Position numbers and translations under genes: made by a program. 64,000 bases of DNA from Batrachochytrium dendrobatidis JAM81 (Eukaryota > Chytridiomycota > Chytridiomycetes > Rhizophydiales): NCBI RefSeq assembly GCF_000203795.2, contig NW_006281099.1, forward strand, positions 2,545,774-2,609,773, given 5' to 3'. The notes beneath the pieces are model-generated. The model saw only the letters and a program-made list of their open reading frames with translations, searched no databases and had not been told where the DNA came from. This document shows, piece by piece, positions 32,962 to 44,797 of this stretch. Each line of letters begins with the position of its first letter. Position 1 is the stretch's first letter.

Positions 32962-34306
32962 TCCAGTAGTTGCTGGTTGAATGTGGAAGTCCAAGACAGC
33001 TTAGTGAATGTGACGTGCGGAGTGTCCGATATAGTTGGTGGATTGTTGTAAGATTAATGCTGGCAGTAGCATGGGTAAACGAATGGATTGGGTTCGACTC
33101 TAGATAATAGTGTTGATCAGAACAGACTGGAGTTGGCAATGGCTGTGCGAGGGGTTGTGTTCTGTCAGATCCAATGCGTTGATGGCTTGTGCCAATTGCT
33201 TCCCTGCGACCGAATTCATACAAACTCGACTGCTGTTTGCAGTCATACCCATCGGGTTCTGCTGCAATGTGTGCTGAATGACCAAAAATCAGCTTGTTTT
33301 CAAGATATTCCATTCTTACAAATTATTAGATTAACAAAAGTAGATGAAACTTGTTAAAGATTCAAGACAGTTTGAATCTTTAACAGAGATCAAGTCCGAA
33401 TATGAGGAACAGGGATGTGAATCAAATGGTAGTTGGCAGTGTTGTTCCAACAGCGAAATCTGCACGAGTTTAAATCGCCCTTTTCTATATTTAAGAATAG
33501 GCCGCAGGTTAAGCTCATGTCGCAAAAACATTAAATACTTTTCAAAGCAAAGTAGTTATTAAAGGGATCATCCAAAGCAAACCAAAAGGTAAACTCGATA
33601 GTTTACAATTTCATATATGCTGCTAGATAAGCTAAAGACAGCCCAGTCCAGCATCGTTTCCATTACGACCGTATTCATGTAAATGGAACACCAAATAAAG
33701 GTGTCGGAAACAGCCAGTCTTGTGTGATGATTTACACCAAATTTACTGGTCAGCATTATGCCTTTTGGACTCTGGGTTTTCTTCGTGCTCATTCTGTATA
33801 AAAACCAAATGTTACATTACAGTTCCAGTAAACCCTACGCCTGTTGAACATTCAACTCTCCCTCATTCAAACCGATCATTGCAATTGACATGTATAGTTG
33901 TATTCCCAAGACATGCAATCTTTTGAATTAAAACGCGAATGGGATTTTAGAATACAAAGTGCAGTTTTGACGATCGTATAATGTACGGTTATACCAAAGG
34001 AGGTGAAAGGGATAATCTCAATTCAAATCTATTGAAAAAATGATCAAAATCATGATTAGTCTTTGGTAAGCAGTTTTGAGTGAAAACTTGAGGACGATAT
34101 AATAGTTAACTCGAGAGCAACAATCATGGTAAATTGAAAACGACTTTAATTGGAGTACTCTGCCTTGATGTCAAAGTATCCGAAATTACAGAATCTGGCA
34201 ATGATTTTTAGAGTGTTCAGAAGCATAATTCCGAAATTCACCCAGTGGTTTATGTTGGAAGAGTATCAGACTGGATGATTCTGATTTCTACTTTAAACAC
34301 TACTGG
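32962..34306. other. Intergenic region with MITE copy 7
   Basis: 1.3 kb upstream of the Cdh1-like gene. A 156-codon minus-strand frame (33313-32843) overlaps the Cdh1 N-terminal exon out of frame; I could not join it to the gene. MITE copy 7 covers about 33663-34094. Nothing else is recognisable. Confidence 0.45.
33663..34094. mobile_element. MITE-like dispersed repeat, copy 7
   Basis: Left inverted end TTACGACCGTATTCATGTAA (33663), then AACACCAAATAAAGGTGTCG (33687) and AACAGCCAGTCTTGTGTGAT (33709). The right-hand interior has CGATCGTATAATGTACGGTT (33971) and AAATCTATTGAAAAAATGAT (34024). The right end is decayed (TTTTGAGTGAAAAC at 34073). Same orientation as copy 6. Confidence 0.65.
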
Positions 34307-34648
34307 ATGGGTGCTAAAAATGTAGAAATGGACGAGGACGACATGAATATGGTTTCAAATAAACCAAATTCCACAGCAGTGGAAAACGGCAATCTTACAC
34401 TATCGACACCTTTGAATTCAAGCAATAATGAAAGCAACTCAAATGTCTCTTTCCATTGCAGTGAGACAGTTTGTCAACCAACAATCTCTCATCAATTGAT
34501 GACACATTCAGATTCCAGTAATGATGATGTTGCTACCAATGATCGTGGAACTGATAGTGCAGTCTTTTTACACTGTGGTGAGACAACTCGGTATCATGTC
34601 AATCATGTCCATCGTTGTGGAAATCACTTGTTAATCTACTCTGAATGA
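34307..34648 (+). CDS. Possible small acidic Ser/Asn-rich protein or gene remnant
   Basis: A 113-codon ATG-initiated frame. It contains two similar short segments, SFHCSETVCQ and VFLHCGETTRYH, spaced by a Ser/Asp-rich linker, and ends HHLLIYSE-like (NHLLIYSE). No domain is recognised. The surrounding 2 kb is decayed sequence, so this could be an exon of a broken gene rather than a working one. Confidence 0.3.
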   Translation: MGAKNVEMDEDDMNMVSNKPNSTAVENGNLTLSTPLNSSNNESNSNVSFHCSETVCQPTISHQLMTHSDSSNDDVATNDRGTDSAVFLHCGETTRYHVNHVHRCGNHLLIYSE

Positions 34649-35141
34649 ACAAGTCTCTTTTCCGTGTTTAATCAATGTATCTTTATATCTGCTTGAATAA
34701 AGCACTTGTTGTGATTGTTTCTATTTATTGTTCTGGAATTGTGTTTTTGCTTTCTTTACCCTTTTTTACTCTCCTTCTCCTTCTCAAGATCGGAATTCAA
34801 TGAATAGTACTATCTGTATATTTTCTGGTCTTTATCCTTGTTTCTTTGATAACAGTCTCGATGTCATTGTCACAATTGCTCATTTTCATTTGGGTTGCAA
34901 TGATTCCAATTCCGTATGCGTTCAAGATATTCATTGTGGGTATTGATTTCGAAATTCATTGTATAATATTACCCAACACAATAATTTCATGTAAATACAT
35001 TAGTCTTTTCATGTAGCGGTTCAAGAGTATATTCCACTAACTCGGTAATTTCACGCTTGTTACGATCTCCATTTGAGATATTTAAATGGATTATATTCAA
35101 ACTCAGATTAAAGCCGGGAATATATTTCTTGGGATAGATAC

Positions 35142-35524
35142 ATGACTGAAAATAAAATGACAATCAGCCATCCATTTACAAAAAAATATTTGCAATGTGC
35201 AATCTGCTACATTGGCATATTCTCACATCTAATTCAGTGCTTCCAATGCTTTTATATTTTGATATGTCATAAATGTGCTGTCAAAATGAATTGAGATATC
35301 CAGCTTGTAGAACTAGCTTACTCTTCAACAAGCAACTTGAAAATCAGATTCTTTTTGGGAAATGCAAACATTCTTGTCCAATGAACAGTTTGAAGTGGGA
35401 TATTGATTCCCACTCGGAAATCTGCGCTTACGCTCCACAGCAATCAAAACATTTGATATTGGTTTGGTGTTCAATTCGGGTATATACTGCAAAATGTAGC
35501 GATCAAAGAAACAATTCAGTTTAA
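35142..35524 (+). pseudogene. SIAH/Sina-type RING zinc-finger pseudogene
   Basis: Frame 1 starts at the ATG at 35142 (MTENKMTISHPF) and reads KYLQCAICYIGIFSHLIQCF, then ILICHKCAVKMN before a stop at 35292-35294. The next frame (from 35273) takes over with NELRYPACRTSLL, NKQLENQILFGKCKHSCPM and DSHSEICAYAP. Together the order matches the SIAH RING (C-x2-C ... ILQC..GH..C..C ... CPxCR) followed by the start of the SIAH zinc-finger region. The frame is broken and ligands are lost: the His of the GH pair is missing and the first Cys of CPxCR is Tyr. An active gene would need both repaired, so I call a pseudogene. Confidence 0.6.
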
Positions 35525-36439
35525 TCCATCTGGTAGTACTTCATTTTTCAATGCAAACTGCCATTGATTAATACATCAGTTGATAGTATTCTGGAACAAC
35601 TAACTGGCGACGATATCATTGACCGACTGAAACGTCGAATTCAAAGTGGAGCGTTGAGAGCATATATGAGTACGTTCTTTTGTCGACTCCACTACGTGAA
35701 ATGTCTGCTGGCTCACCATTAGCATTGCCAGATTTCATCAAAAACACCAAATATTGTGTCATTTGAAGATGTACCCAATAATCTTTGGTTCTGGTATTGT
35801 CTTGCTCATGATAGAAATGCCAGAAAAAGATGACATAGATTGTCAAGAAAAGCCAGAGTTGTTTCACGATTACTACGGCATCAAGATAAATAAAGATTAT
35901 TTTGGGATTGATGTTAAACACCCGAATGATATCCTGTAAGCATCAATGTGTACAGATTGACAAAAGTCTTCCAGCGTGCTGAATGTCATACATCTGAGCG
36001 AGTTCAAAAAGTTAAAGCGGTACATGGCGACTTGTAATCAGGGCGAACCAAAGATATTATTTGAGGATGGAATTTATAAGCCCAAGATGGGTGTTTTTGA
36101 AATGCTGGAAGCGAACGAGGTTTGTGTTTTTCAAGAGTCGAGATACTATCCTTATTTCATTTTCTATGACTTGATATTTTATGATTTCTAAACAATGGCG
36201 TTAAACATTCCCTGATGCCCATTTGAATTTAAACATGCCTGAATGAGGCTACAAATCTACAGACTAAAATGACCAGCCAGCCATTCAACAAACAGCAATG
36301 TCGCGAGTATACAGCTTCATTACACAGATCCATACTATCGAACTTTGGTGAAATACAAGACAGGGCTTGGTACGGTATGCGACTCCAGACACAGGAATGA
36401 TTGAGAATCCAATTAGAGGCGGTGCGTCAACTTGTATAG

Positions 36440-36521
36440 GAAAACAATGAGCATTCAATTATTGTTTATTCCGAAGCAAACTCACTGCAAGATTGCACCA
36501 TTTGCATGAATACGGCTGTAA
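36440..36521. repeat. MITE-like dispersed repeat, copy 8 (end fragment)
   Basis: Only the terminal part is kept: TTGTTTATTCCGAAGC (36463) and TTTGCATGAATACGGCTGTA (36501). The end lies about 105 bp before the start codon of the acyl-CoA synthetase gene. Confidence 0.5.
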
Positions 36522-36626
36522 TTACTCAGCATTGTTCGCCGTTCAAACTACAAGCAAACCCCACTTTTTGCTTAAAATCAAACACTGTCAACCTTCCTTG
36601 AATCTCAAAACCCCACACTTATTCAA

Positions 36627-39430
36627 ATGGCCCCCACAACTACTATCTTTACTAGAGAGGTGTCTGATGCCGTTGATCTTCCTGGACAGGGAAAGGTAGG
36701 GTTGATGATGCTTTGGCTCATTACTGTACTTGGCCGGATCAATGCATCTGCTATTGACATGGATATAAACATGGGGTTTCTAATAGAACATGGTTGCAGC
36801 CCCTCGTTTATCCATCTAATGGCTGCATTTATTCGTTTTCAGCGTATATTCATTATCATTGCTAATTACACTGTATGACTTCTACTATGACAGGCTCGTC
36901 GTTGCTACAAAACACCTCCAGGTCCTATAGTTGGACTACTTCCAGGCATCAACACGCTGCACGATGTCTTGCAAAACGGAGTTTCTATTTCTGGTGTGTT
37001 TTACCAAGTCAGAGTAACTGCTATAGATTGGGTTGCATGGGGTCGAATGGTTTCTAAGCTGGCATGGAAGCTAGTGCATTTGTTGAGCTGCATACTGACA
37101 ATTCATGGAAGCATGCAACTGCAACGGATGTTTTGGAAAATATGACCACCCCTGTCTGCTTCTCACTGTTTTTAAACGGGTATTGATCTAGGTTGCTGAT
37201 TTTTTCATGGTTCAATATAGGTGATAAACCCTTTCTCGGTACAAGAGCCATGACTAGTGCTGGTTTTGGTAGGTTATCAGTTTGTATGGAATAGTAAAAC
37301 CAATTTATCAAAACGGCCCTGTCATGCACGATCATCACCAACCCTAATTTCCGCTGTCAACTCTGCAGCGCTTTTGGGGCTTTGATTTTATGATTTCCTA
37401 GTTTGGCAGTCATTGCTGAACTACTTCTGACTAAATGCTCATTGTCAGTAAACCATGTGATGACCTTGCTAAATTTGATTTCAACCCGTTTCATTCTGAA
37501 AATTAGGTCCATATTCCTGGCAAACTTACAATCAGGTCCTCCAGCGTGTCAAGAATCTTGGGTAAGCTGCGGATGATTTATATTGCCTAATATATTTGGC
37601 CGCTTATCAAACTAACTTTTACTCAACTGCTTGGTCTTTAGTGCTGGTCTTGTTAAGCGTGGCATGAAGGAAGGCGATAACATTGGTCTGTTTTCTATTA
37701 ATCGTGCTGAATGGGTAAGGTTAAAGCATGTCCTTATTGCCTGATCTGTATTGAGTGCATGAAAAGCCTAGCAACTCACTCTGCCTTTGAAACACTAGAT
37801 TATTGCTGAGCATGCATGCTTTATGTATGGCTCAACCACAGTTCCGCTTTACGATACTCTTGGCGAAGAGGCCATTGAGTATATTATTGGACTTACCCAC
37901 TGCTCAATTGTCGTTGCTACATCTGACAAGGCAAAGATATTAATTAAAATGGCTGAAAAAATTCGGGATATCAAGACAGTCGTGATTATGGACGAAGCCA
38001 GCGAATCCTTGATTAGCGACGGTGCTGCTGCCGGTATGCAGATTTTCAGTATGAAGGATACCGAGTCTGTCGGTGCCGAGTCTCCCCTGCCTGCGGTAGC
38101 AATCAACAAGGACACGATTGCCACCATTTGCTTCACTAGCGGAACTACTGGGCTTCCCAAGGGCGTTGTCCTGTCCCACGAAAATCTGTTGTCATTCAAT
38201 ACTGGTGCTCGTACATTTATGAAAGAAAGCCTTGTTCCAGAAATAACTAGTAGCGATGTCCACATCTCCTATCTTCCTCTAGCACACGTTTTTGAGCGTA
38301 TCATTCAGTGCGCCATCATTTACTCTGGTGCAAGCATTGGTTTCTATCAAGGCGACACGTTCAAACTTCTCGATGATGTTGCCGAGCTTAAACCAACCGT
38401 TTTTGTGTCTGTTCCCCGTCTGTACAACCGCATCTATGATAAAGTGCTGGCATCTGTCAAAAAGTCGGGTGGTCTATCCGCCAAGCTTTTCAACCATGCT
38501 TATGCTACCAAGAAGAAGAACTTGCAAAATGGTGTTACAACGCATGTTCTTTGGGATGCCCTTGTGTTCTCCAAGATTCGTGCACGTCTCGGAGGTCGTG
38601 TACGATGGATGTTGTGTGGTGCCGCACCCATCTCTGCCGATGTAGTCGATTTTATGCGTATCTGCTTTTTGTGCAGCTTTAGTGAAGGCTATGGTCAAAC
38701 TGAAACCAGTGGTGGTGCATCGTGCACTGTTGTCCAGGACACTTCTGCTGGTCACATTGGAGTTCCCATGCCTCAATGTGAGATCAAGCTGTTTGATGTT
38801 CCAGACCTCAACTATACTTCGCAAGACAAACCTTTCCCTCGTGGTGAGATTTGCGTGCGCGGTGCATGCGTGTTCAAGGGATACTACAATAGTCCAGAAA
38901 AAACGGCCGAGGTCCTTGATGCAGATGGATGGTGTCATACCGGTGATATTGGTATGTGGGATGCTCAGGGACGCTTGAAGATTATTGATCGAGTCAAGCA
39001 CATTTTCAAGCTTGCTCAAGGAGAGTATATTGCGCCAGAAAAGATTGAGATGGTCTATCACCAGCACGAACTTGTTGCACAATCATTTGTTTATGGCGAT
39101 AGTCTGCAGTCCACCGTCATTGCTGTCATTGTTCCAGACAAGGATTCATTCATGCCATGGACCAAGAGTCTTGGCGCTACTAGTGATTCGTTTGAAGCTC
39201 TTTGCAAAGAGGAGATGGTCAAAAAAGCCATGCTCAAGGAACTGACTGCATTTGGTAAATCGCACGATCTCAAGGGCTTTGAATGTGTCAAGGCAATCCA
39301 CTTGGACCACACTGCATTTTCACCCGAAAATAATCTACTATCGCCTACATTCAAGCTGAAGCGACACGAAGCAAAGAAGCTTTACCAGCCCCAGATTACA
39401 GCCATGTATGAAGAAATTAACAAGGTTTAA
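36627..39430 (+). CDS. FAA1: Long-chain acyl-CoA synthetase
   Basis: Activates long-chain fatty acids to acyl-CoA with ATP. Five short 5' exons (starting MAPTTTIFTREV at 36627) lead into one long exon, 37801-39430. AMP-binding motif ICFTSGTTGLPKGVVLSHEN at 38128. Further motifs: SYLPLAHVFERI, WMLCGAAPIS, EGYGQTETSGG, RGEICVRGACVFKGYY, and the fatty-acyl-CoA synthetase signature region DGWCHTGDIGMWDAQGRLKI followed by IDRVKHIFKLAQGEYIAPEK. Early exons carry YKTPPGPIVGLLPGI, DKPFLGTRAM and PYSWQTYNQVLQRVKNLG. There is no peroxisomal C-terminal tripeptide (ends NKV). The symbol is the yeast family name; the exact paralogue is not resolved. Confidence 0.93.
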
Positions 39431-39821
39431 AATATCGAATGCCGCTCCTTGACTTGCATCACTACTTTACCTCCTAACCACTTTTGACGGATTATCTCAG
39501 TCTAATATCATGTCTGAGCTACTAATCTTCCTAGCCCACTTATCCTCATCTGAATTACCAATGAATTAAAAATCATCGATACTATGATTTATTTGCAGTT
39601 TGGTGCAATGTATTAGAAATGTATTAAATGGGTTAGACAATTGGACTGTATGTTGACTGAAGCAATCGTGCAATTCTACAAACGAAAAAGTCGCTTTGAA
39701 ATGCTGCAACAATCTGCTTGATGCTGTTTAAACATGACAAAATTGGCGGTTGAAAAATAAACATTTTCATCACCAAGTCGCAAATACTTTTATAGACAGT
39801 ACATCAGCCATCCATTCTAAA

Positions 39822-40775
39822 ATGAACGACATGGACGAGGCCATCATTCGAGCCATCAAGCAAGGGTCTGCTCCAGGGCAACCAGATAGCGAGCCTTTCC
39901 GCATGGGCTCGGATATTGACTCTGATGAGAACTTGAGCGAAGACGAAGCCAATGCCGCCAACCTAAACTCACAACCAGTGGATCCAGACATGGCTCGTCT
40001 GCTTGAAGATAGTGCTATCCGTCAAAAACTGGGTGTTGGTGGAAACTTTACAGGCCCAAAAGGTGTCGTCAACGACTACAAGTTTCATAAACGTCAAGAG
40101 CAAGCTCGAGCTGCTGCACGTCAGCAAGCCAACGAAAAGAAATGGTCTGACCAAGCCCTTTCAACTGGATGGATGCAACGACAGATTCTTGGGGAAAAGA
40201 ATGCAACGTCGGACCCCCAACTAGAGATTGACCATCACTCGTTGGGTAGTGGGACGCTTCAACATTCAACAGATGTGCTAGATGAGCTTGAGGATGATGA
40301 TGAATATATCAAAGAGTATCGTGCACGTCGATTGCTGGAACTCAAATCTCAAGCTATGCGACCTCATTTCTCTACTGTATACAATCTACAGCAAGAGGAT
40401 TACGTTGATGTGATTGACAATGAAGATCCATTGGTCACTGTTGTCATACATCTCTACAAATCCACTCACGATGCATGTCGTCAAGTCAATACATTTCTTG
40501 ATCATTTGGCAACATCATATCCTACCATCAAATTTGCCAAAATTGTATCTACTGTAGCGGATGAATCGTTTGACGATGTTGCTTTACCAGCTCTGTTGGT
40601 GTATCGGGCTGGAGCGCTCACACACACGTTGTTGCGAATGACAGATGAGATTACTGGATGGGAACGAACGGGAAGAGTGTCGTTTGAAGACTTTGAAGCA
40701 TATTTGTGGGATATGGGCGTGTTGAAAAACTCGGACAGTTCATTAGAAAAGAGTTTATGTAGACTTACAATGTGA
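39822..40775 (+). CDS. PLP1: Phosducin-like protein
   Basis: Intronless, 317 residues from the ATG at 39822 (MNDMDEAIIRAIKQGSAPGQ). Contains the family signature NFTGPKGVVNDYKFHKRQEQ, then an acidic linker and a C-terminal thioredoxin-like fold: DPLVTVVIHLYKSTHDACRQ, FAKIVSTVADESFDDVALPA, LLVYRAGALTHTLLRM. Phosducin-like proteins act with the CCT chaperonin and help assemble G-protein beta-gamma dimers. The upstream part of the frame has only a TTG before this ATG, so I chose 39822. It is one of few single-exon genes in the window. Confidence 0.88.
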   Translation: MNDMDEAIIRAIKQGSAPGQPDSEPFRMGSDIDSDENLSEDEANAANLNSQPVDPDMARLLEDSAIRQKLGVGGNFTGPKGVVNDYKFHKRQEQARAAARQQANEKKWSDQALSTGWMQRQILGEKNATSDPQLEIDHHSLGSGTLQHSTDVLDELEDDDEYIKEYRARRLLELKSQAMRPHFSTVYNLQQEDYVDVIDNEDPLVTVVIHLYKSTHDACRQVNTFLDHLATSYPTIKFAKIVSTVADESFDDVALPALLVYRAGALTHTLLRMTDEITGWERTGRVSFEDFEAYLWDMGVLKNSDSSLEKSLCRLTM

Positions 40776-41041
40776 CGACAGATTTGACTTTGCGAAGCAG
40801 CAGCTTGTAGATCTACTTGTTTGATTTAAAAAGATGCAAGAATGGACAACTTGTGACTCTTTATTTTTTGTTTCTAGATCTTTATAATTGACCATAAGAC
40901 TAGATTCATCTAGCTTATTTTATATTTTTTAATAAATTTGCTCTGCAGATAAACTGCCTTTCAAATGTAGTACATTATTCAAATGGTAAATTGCCAGATG
41001 TAGCCATCCATTGCTTGAATAGATGCCATAGTCTTTGATCA

Positions 41042-42435
41042 TTATGTTAGTATTTTTACACCATCATCAACAATCAGCACAGTATGTTCTATATCACAAC
41101 ACATGTCCAGATTAATAAATGATTGAATCAAGGTAGTAGATTAGCGATTGAATGCATTGTAAATCTAGCAAAACATCAAGCAGTGATCCAGCAGTTGCTT
41201 ACCAAATTGCGCTGATCGGCCACCATCCAACGATACCACCGTCCACGCATCAGGCCACTTGGCGTATCCGTTATCTCCCTGACACAGTACCGGCTCAATG
41301 GTAAATGTCATGCCAGGCTGCATAATCCACGGTTCATTATTTTTGTAATGCAATACATAAGGAGGTTGATGGAATTGGCGTCCAATGCCATGTCCACAAA
41401 AATCTCTACTAATACTATATCCACCAGATCGAGCAAATTTGCTTGAATGGTTCAAAAATTGTAAATATAATTTATAAGTCATAGAGTGATATCCATTTCT
41501 GGCTACCTTACAACAGATCCAATCGCGCTAAAGGGGACTCCTGGACCGCATACAGCAATAGCAGAATCCAGAGATTCTTTGGTAGCATTCACGAGAGCTT
41601 GTCCAGCTTGATCGACATCTCCAACACAAACAGTTCTACTTGTGTCTCCATGAAATCTACAAGTAAAAATGATCAGATAAATGGCCAGTCTAATTTCAAT
41701 ATTGAATAAGCTGACAAGTATGCAAAACACGTCGTTGTTCATACCCATTCAAGTACACCTAATTGAATACAATGACTGATATGAATGAGTAATACGATTT
41801 CCACTTTCAACGTATATCGTTCAAATCAAGCAGGGTTTCAGATGATCGCTACTTACGGTTACATCGATATTAATAATGTCTCCATCCTCAAGTGGTCTAT
41901 CGTCTGGAATACCATGACAAAGAACATTGTTAATGGATGTACATACCGATCTGGGAAAGTTGAGATATCCCAATGGGCTTGGATACGCTCCAGCATTGAT
42001 GATTGACTGATGAACTAGAACAATTCAAGCGTATGTAAACATGGGTCAGCACTCGGTTGAAACCATCCATACAAGTTTGACAATTCCAGAGTGAACATCT
42101 CGCTCACCAACAGCATCGATTTCTAGCGTGGTAACTCCAGGTTTAACCATTGCAACTGCCAGATCAAGTACTTGTCGAGCCAGCTTTCCAGAAGCATACA
42201 TGCCTTTTATTTCGGATTCAGAATTGACATGAATGTGATCCAGTACGACCAAGGGTTTCCCAGTAGTGACATCATATTCTGGCTGAGGAATTGATGAAGG
42301 TACTTTGAGTGTTGATTTAATCATTGTATCTCCCAGTAAGACCTTTTGAGTAGGAAGAATAAGATTGTAGTTTCCAAACCGCTTCAAACGGCTCAAGGCT
42401 GGAAGGAGTTTAACTGAACGACGACCAAACACCAT
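41042..42435 (-). CDS. METAP1D: Type I methionine aminopeptidase, probably mitochondrial
   Basis: Removes the initiator Met. Minus strand, several exons. The N-terminus [20 protein letters not shown] is basic and fits an import signal. The catalytic core shows [23 protein letters not shown] sequence ([20 protein letters not shown]), [20 protein letters not shown], the metal ligands DIINIDV and [37 protein letters not shown] and, across the last intron, [13 protein letters not shown]. The end is KILT, with TAA at 41044-41042. Only one domain is present and there is no zinc-finger N-terminus, unlike cytosolic MAP1. An in-frame ATG at 42582 would add 49 residues and overlaps a MITE-like end; I preferred 42435. 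Confidence 0.88.
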
Positions 42436-42653
42436 TGAATGCAAGTAAAAGTATATGGAATCCAGATCAATACTGGCTGAATGATTTCTTGAATATTCTG
42501 ATGTTGGCTGGGTGAGTTTTAGCAGTGAATATCCAAATACTTGTTGATCGAGTCTTGGATATTTACTGTCGTATTCATGCAACTTGAAATATAAATATTT
42601 CTCGTTTTTTACACATTGACTAATTTACACTTTAAACATCAGTAACATCAGAT
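42436..42653. promoter_or_regulatory. Divergent promoter region, METAP1D / FEN1
   Basis: About 220 bp between divergent start codons. It contains a MITE-end-like stretch, GTCGTATTCATGCAACTTG (42569-42587), matching the inverse of the family end in 10 of its central bases. This may be a solo remnant of the dispersed repeat or chance. Confidence 0.4.
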
Positions 42654-44797
42654 ATGGGAATCCAAGGTAATGAGTTGGTAGATTCGTATTGAATTCATGA
42701 TGCATTTTGTATATAAAACACAAGGCACTTTGCAGTCATCTCAATCAGGATGGACTTGGCTGGAAACTCAATCCTATTGCCATTAAATCAATTCGGACAC
42801 TAGTTGGATCGATATACTTTTACCAAGTGATTAGCATCACTTGCACATTCTGTCCAACTGGAACTTTTGACCATGTCTGGCATTATATTGATTTGTTTTT
42901 CGTTTTATTGGCTTCAACAGGATTGTCTAGAGTCATTTGCGATAATGCTCCTGCAGCAACCAAGCAAAATGATATTAAAAACTATTTTGGCCGAAAGGTG
43001 GCTATCGATGCATCCATGTCCATCTATCAATTCCTGATTGCTGTTCGCCAGAGCGATGGCCAACAACTGACTAACGAAGCTGGTGAAACTACAAGGTATA
43101 CTTTCATGGAGTTGCGTTATATGCTTATATGAATTAAACTGGCTCTAACTCGGCGATCTTGCCAACAACCCATTCTACGTTTATAGTCATCTCATGGGCA
43201 TGCTTTACCGAACTATTCGTATGGTTGAAAATGGTATCAAACCTGCATATGTGTTTGACGGAAAACCACCAACATTAAAATCTGGAGAGGTATTGTGATT
43301 TGAATTAATTCGTTACTACACTATTTGTTGAGTCGATGTTTTAAATACATCATTTAACAAGATTCTTTTGCTGATTTGTATTGTGAATCAAATTGGAACA
43401 TGACTCTTGTTCATAGCTTCAAAAGAGAGGAGAACGTCGTGCTGAAGCTCAAAAGGAAGCCGATACAGCACTTGAAACAGGTGTGTTGATGGAAATCTAC
43501 TTTTGTATTTCGGATAAAAATACATTGTGACTGAAACTTGATGTCTAATATTTTTGTTCAAGGCGACACTGAGAATTTTAATAGATTTAGCCGCCGTACT
43601 GTCAAAGTGACTAAAGAGCAAAACCAAGAATGCCGTCGTTTGTTAAAACTCATGGGAATTCCCATTGTCGAAGCGCCTTGTGAGGCAGAAGCTCAATGTG
43701 CAGCACTGGCCAAGGCTGGCAAGGTGGAGTTTTGGCATGTTTTGTGTGATAACTCAACTTGATGGTAAAATGATGTTATATTGGCTATTGACGGACGTGA
43801 ATATTTTAAATGCGGTCTAGGTATATGCTGCTGGTTCAGAAGATATGGATACGCTTACTTTTGGTGCTCCTGTTCTCTTGCGACACTTGACTTTTAGTGA
43901 AGCCAAAAAAATACCTATTTCCGAATTCAATACACAAAAAGTTTTGGAGGGATTGAATTTTTCTCATGACGAGGTTTGTTTAAAGCCTGTGCATAGTTGG
44001 AGATTTACACTGTGATTATTATGGCTGCATGGCATGCTTACAGCTGTTATTGTGCTTTGCTATCCCGGATCATTTGATTGCATTAGTTTATTGATCTATG
44101 TATCTTGCTCGGATGCGACTACTGTGATTCTATTCGTGGTATTGGACCCCATCGCGCGGTCCAGCTAATGAAGGAGCATCGGACAATCGAAAACATTATC
44201 AAGAGTATTGATAAAACAAAGTATAAAGTTCCTGAAAATTGGCCGTTTAAAGAAGCACGACAACTATTCAAGGAACCAGATGTACTTGATCCTGCAACTG
44301 TCGAGGTAATATTTGATTTTTTGGCATAATTCTGTACACGAATTTCAAGTCAACTGAAATGGGTTGTGCTTGTACGATTGTGTAGTTGAATTGGACCAAG
44401 CCAGATGAGGCAGGCTTGCTCCAATTTCTAGTGACAGAAAAGGGATTCAGGTAAAGAGTTTGATGTTTTGGTTTAAAGATTGAAAAACCTGACAATATTT
44501 TAAACAAACCAGTGAGGATCGTGTTAAAAAGGCAGCAGAGAGATTATCCAAGTTGATGGGTACTGCCACACAAGGACGTTTGGATGGATTTTTCAAAGCC
44601 ATTCCCAGACCTGCATCTGACCCATTGACTTTGAAACGCAAGGTGGGTTTTGATTTTGCTGTATACACTGTTAGATTTGTTTGACCCATTTTTATTAAAT
44701 CTGATGAATACAGGCTGCAGAGAGCAAGACAACGCCAAAAGGCAAGAATGCAAAGAAATCAGTAGCTGGCGGATCATCCAAGAGCAAATCGCGTTGA
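42654..44797 (+). CDS. FEN1: Flap endonuclease FEN1/Rad27
   Basis: Removes 5' flaps in Okazaki fragment maturation and base excision repair. The first exon is only 13 bases (ATGGGAATCCAAG, 42654-42666) and encodes the invariant MGIQG start with the next exon (42921). Further exons give [92 protein letters not shown] and [14 protein letters not shown]. The PCNA-binding box is QGRLDGFF, and a Lys-rich tail ends SKSKSR. Acidic metal ligands of the family are all present. TGA at 44795-44797. Confidence 0.97.

Larger units (their letters stand above)
34649..36626. other. Decayed 2 kb region upstream of the acyl-CoA synthetase
   Basis: Contains the SIAH-like pseudogene (35142-35524), several 60-100-codon frames in different phases (35754-35939, 35976-36191) with protein-like composition but no splice connection that I can support, and a truncated MITE end at about 36440-36521. 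It looks like the remains of one or more inactivated genes. Confidence 0.45.

Noticed and set aside
32843..33313. 156-codon minus-strand ORF overlapping the Cdh1 N-terminal exon
   Set aside because: It is out of frame with Cdh1, of low-complexity composition, and no splice site joins it convincingly to the gene.
38474..39082. 202-codon minus-strand ORF
   Set aside because: It lies antisense to the long conserved exon of the acyl-CoA synthetase, and its sequence has no protein-family features.
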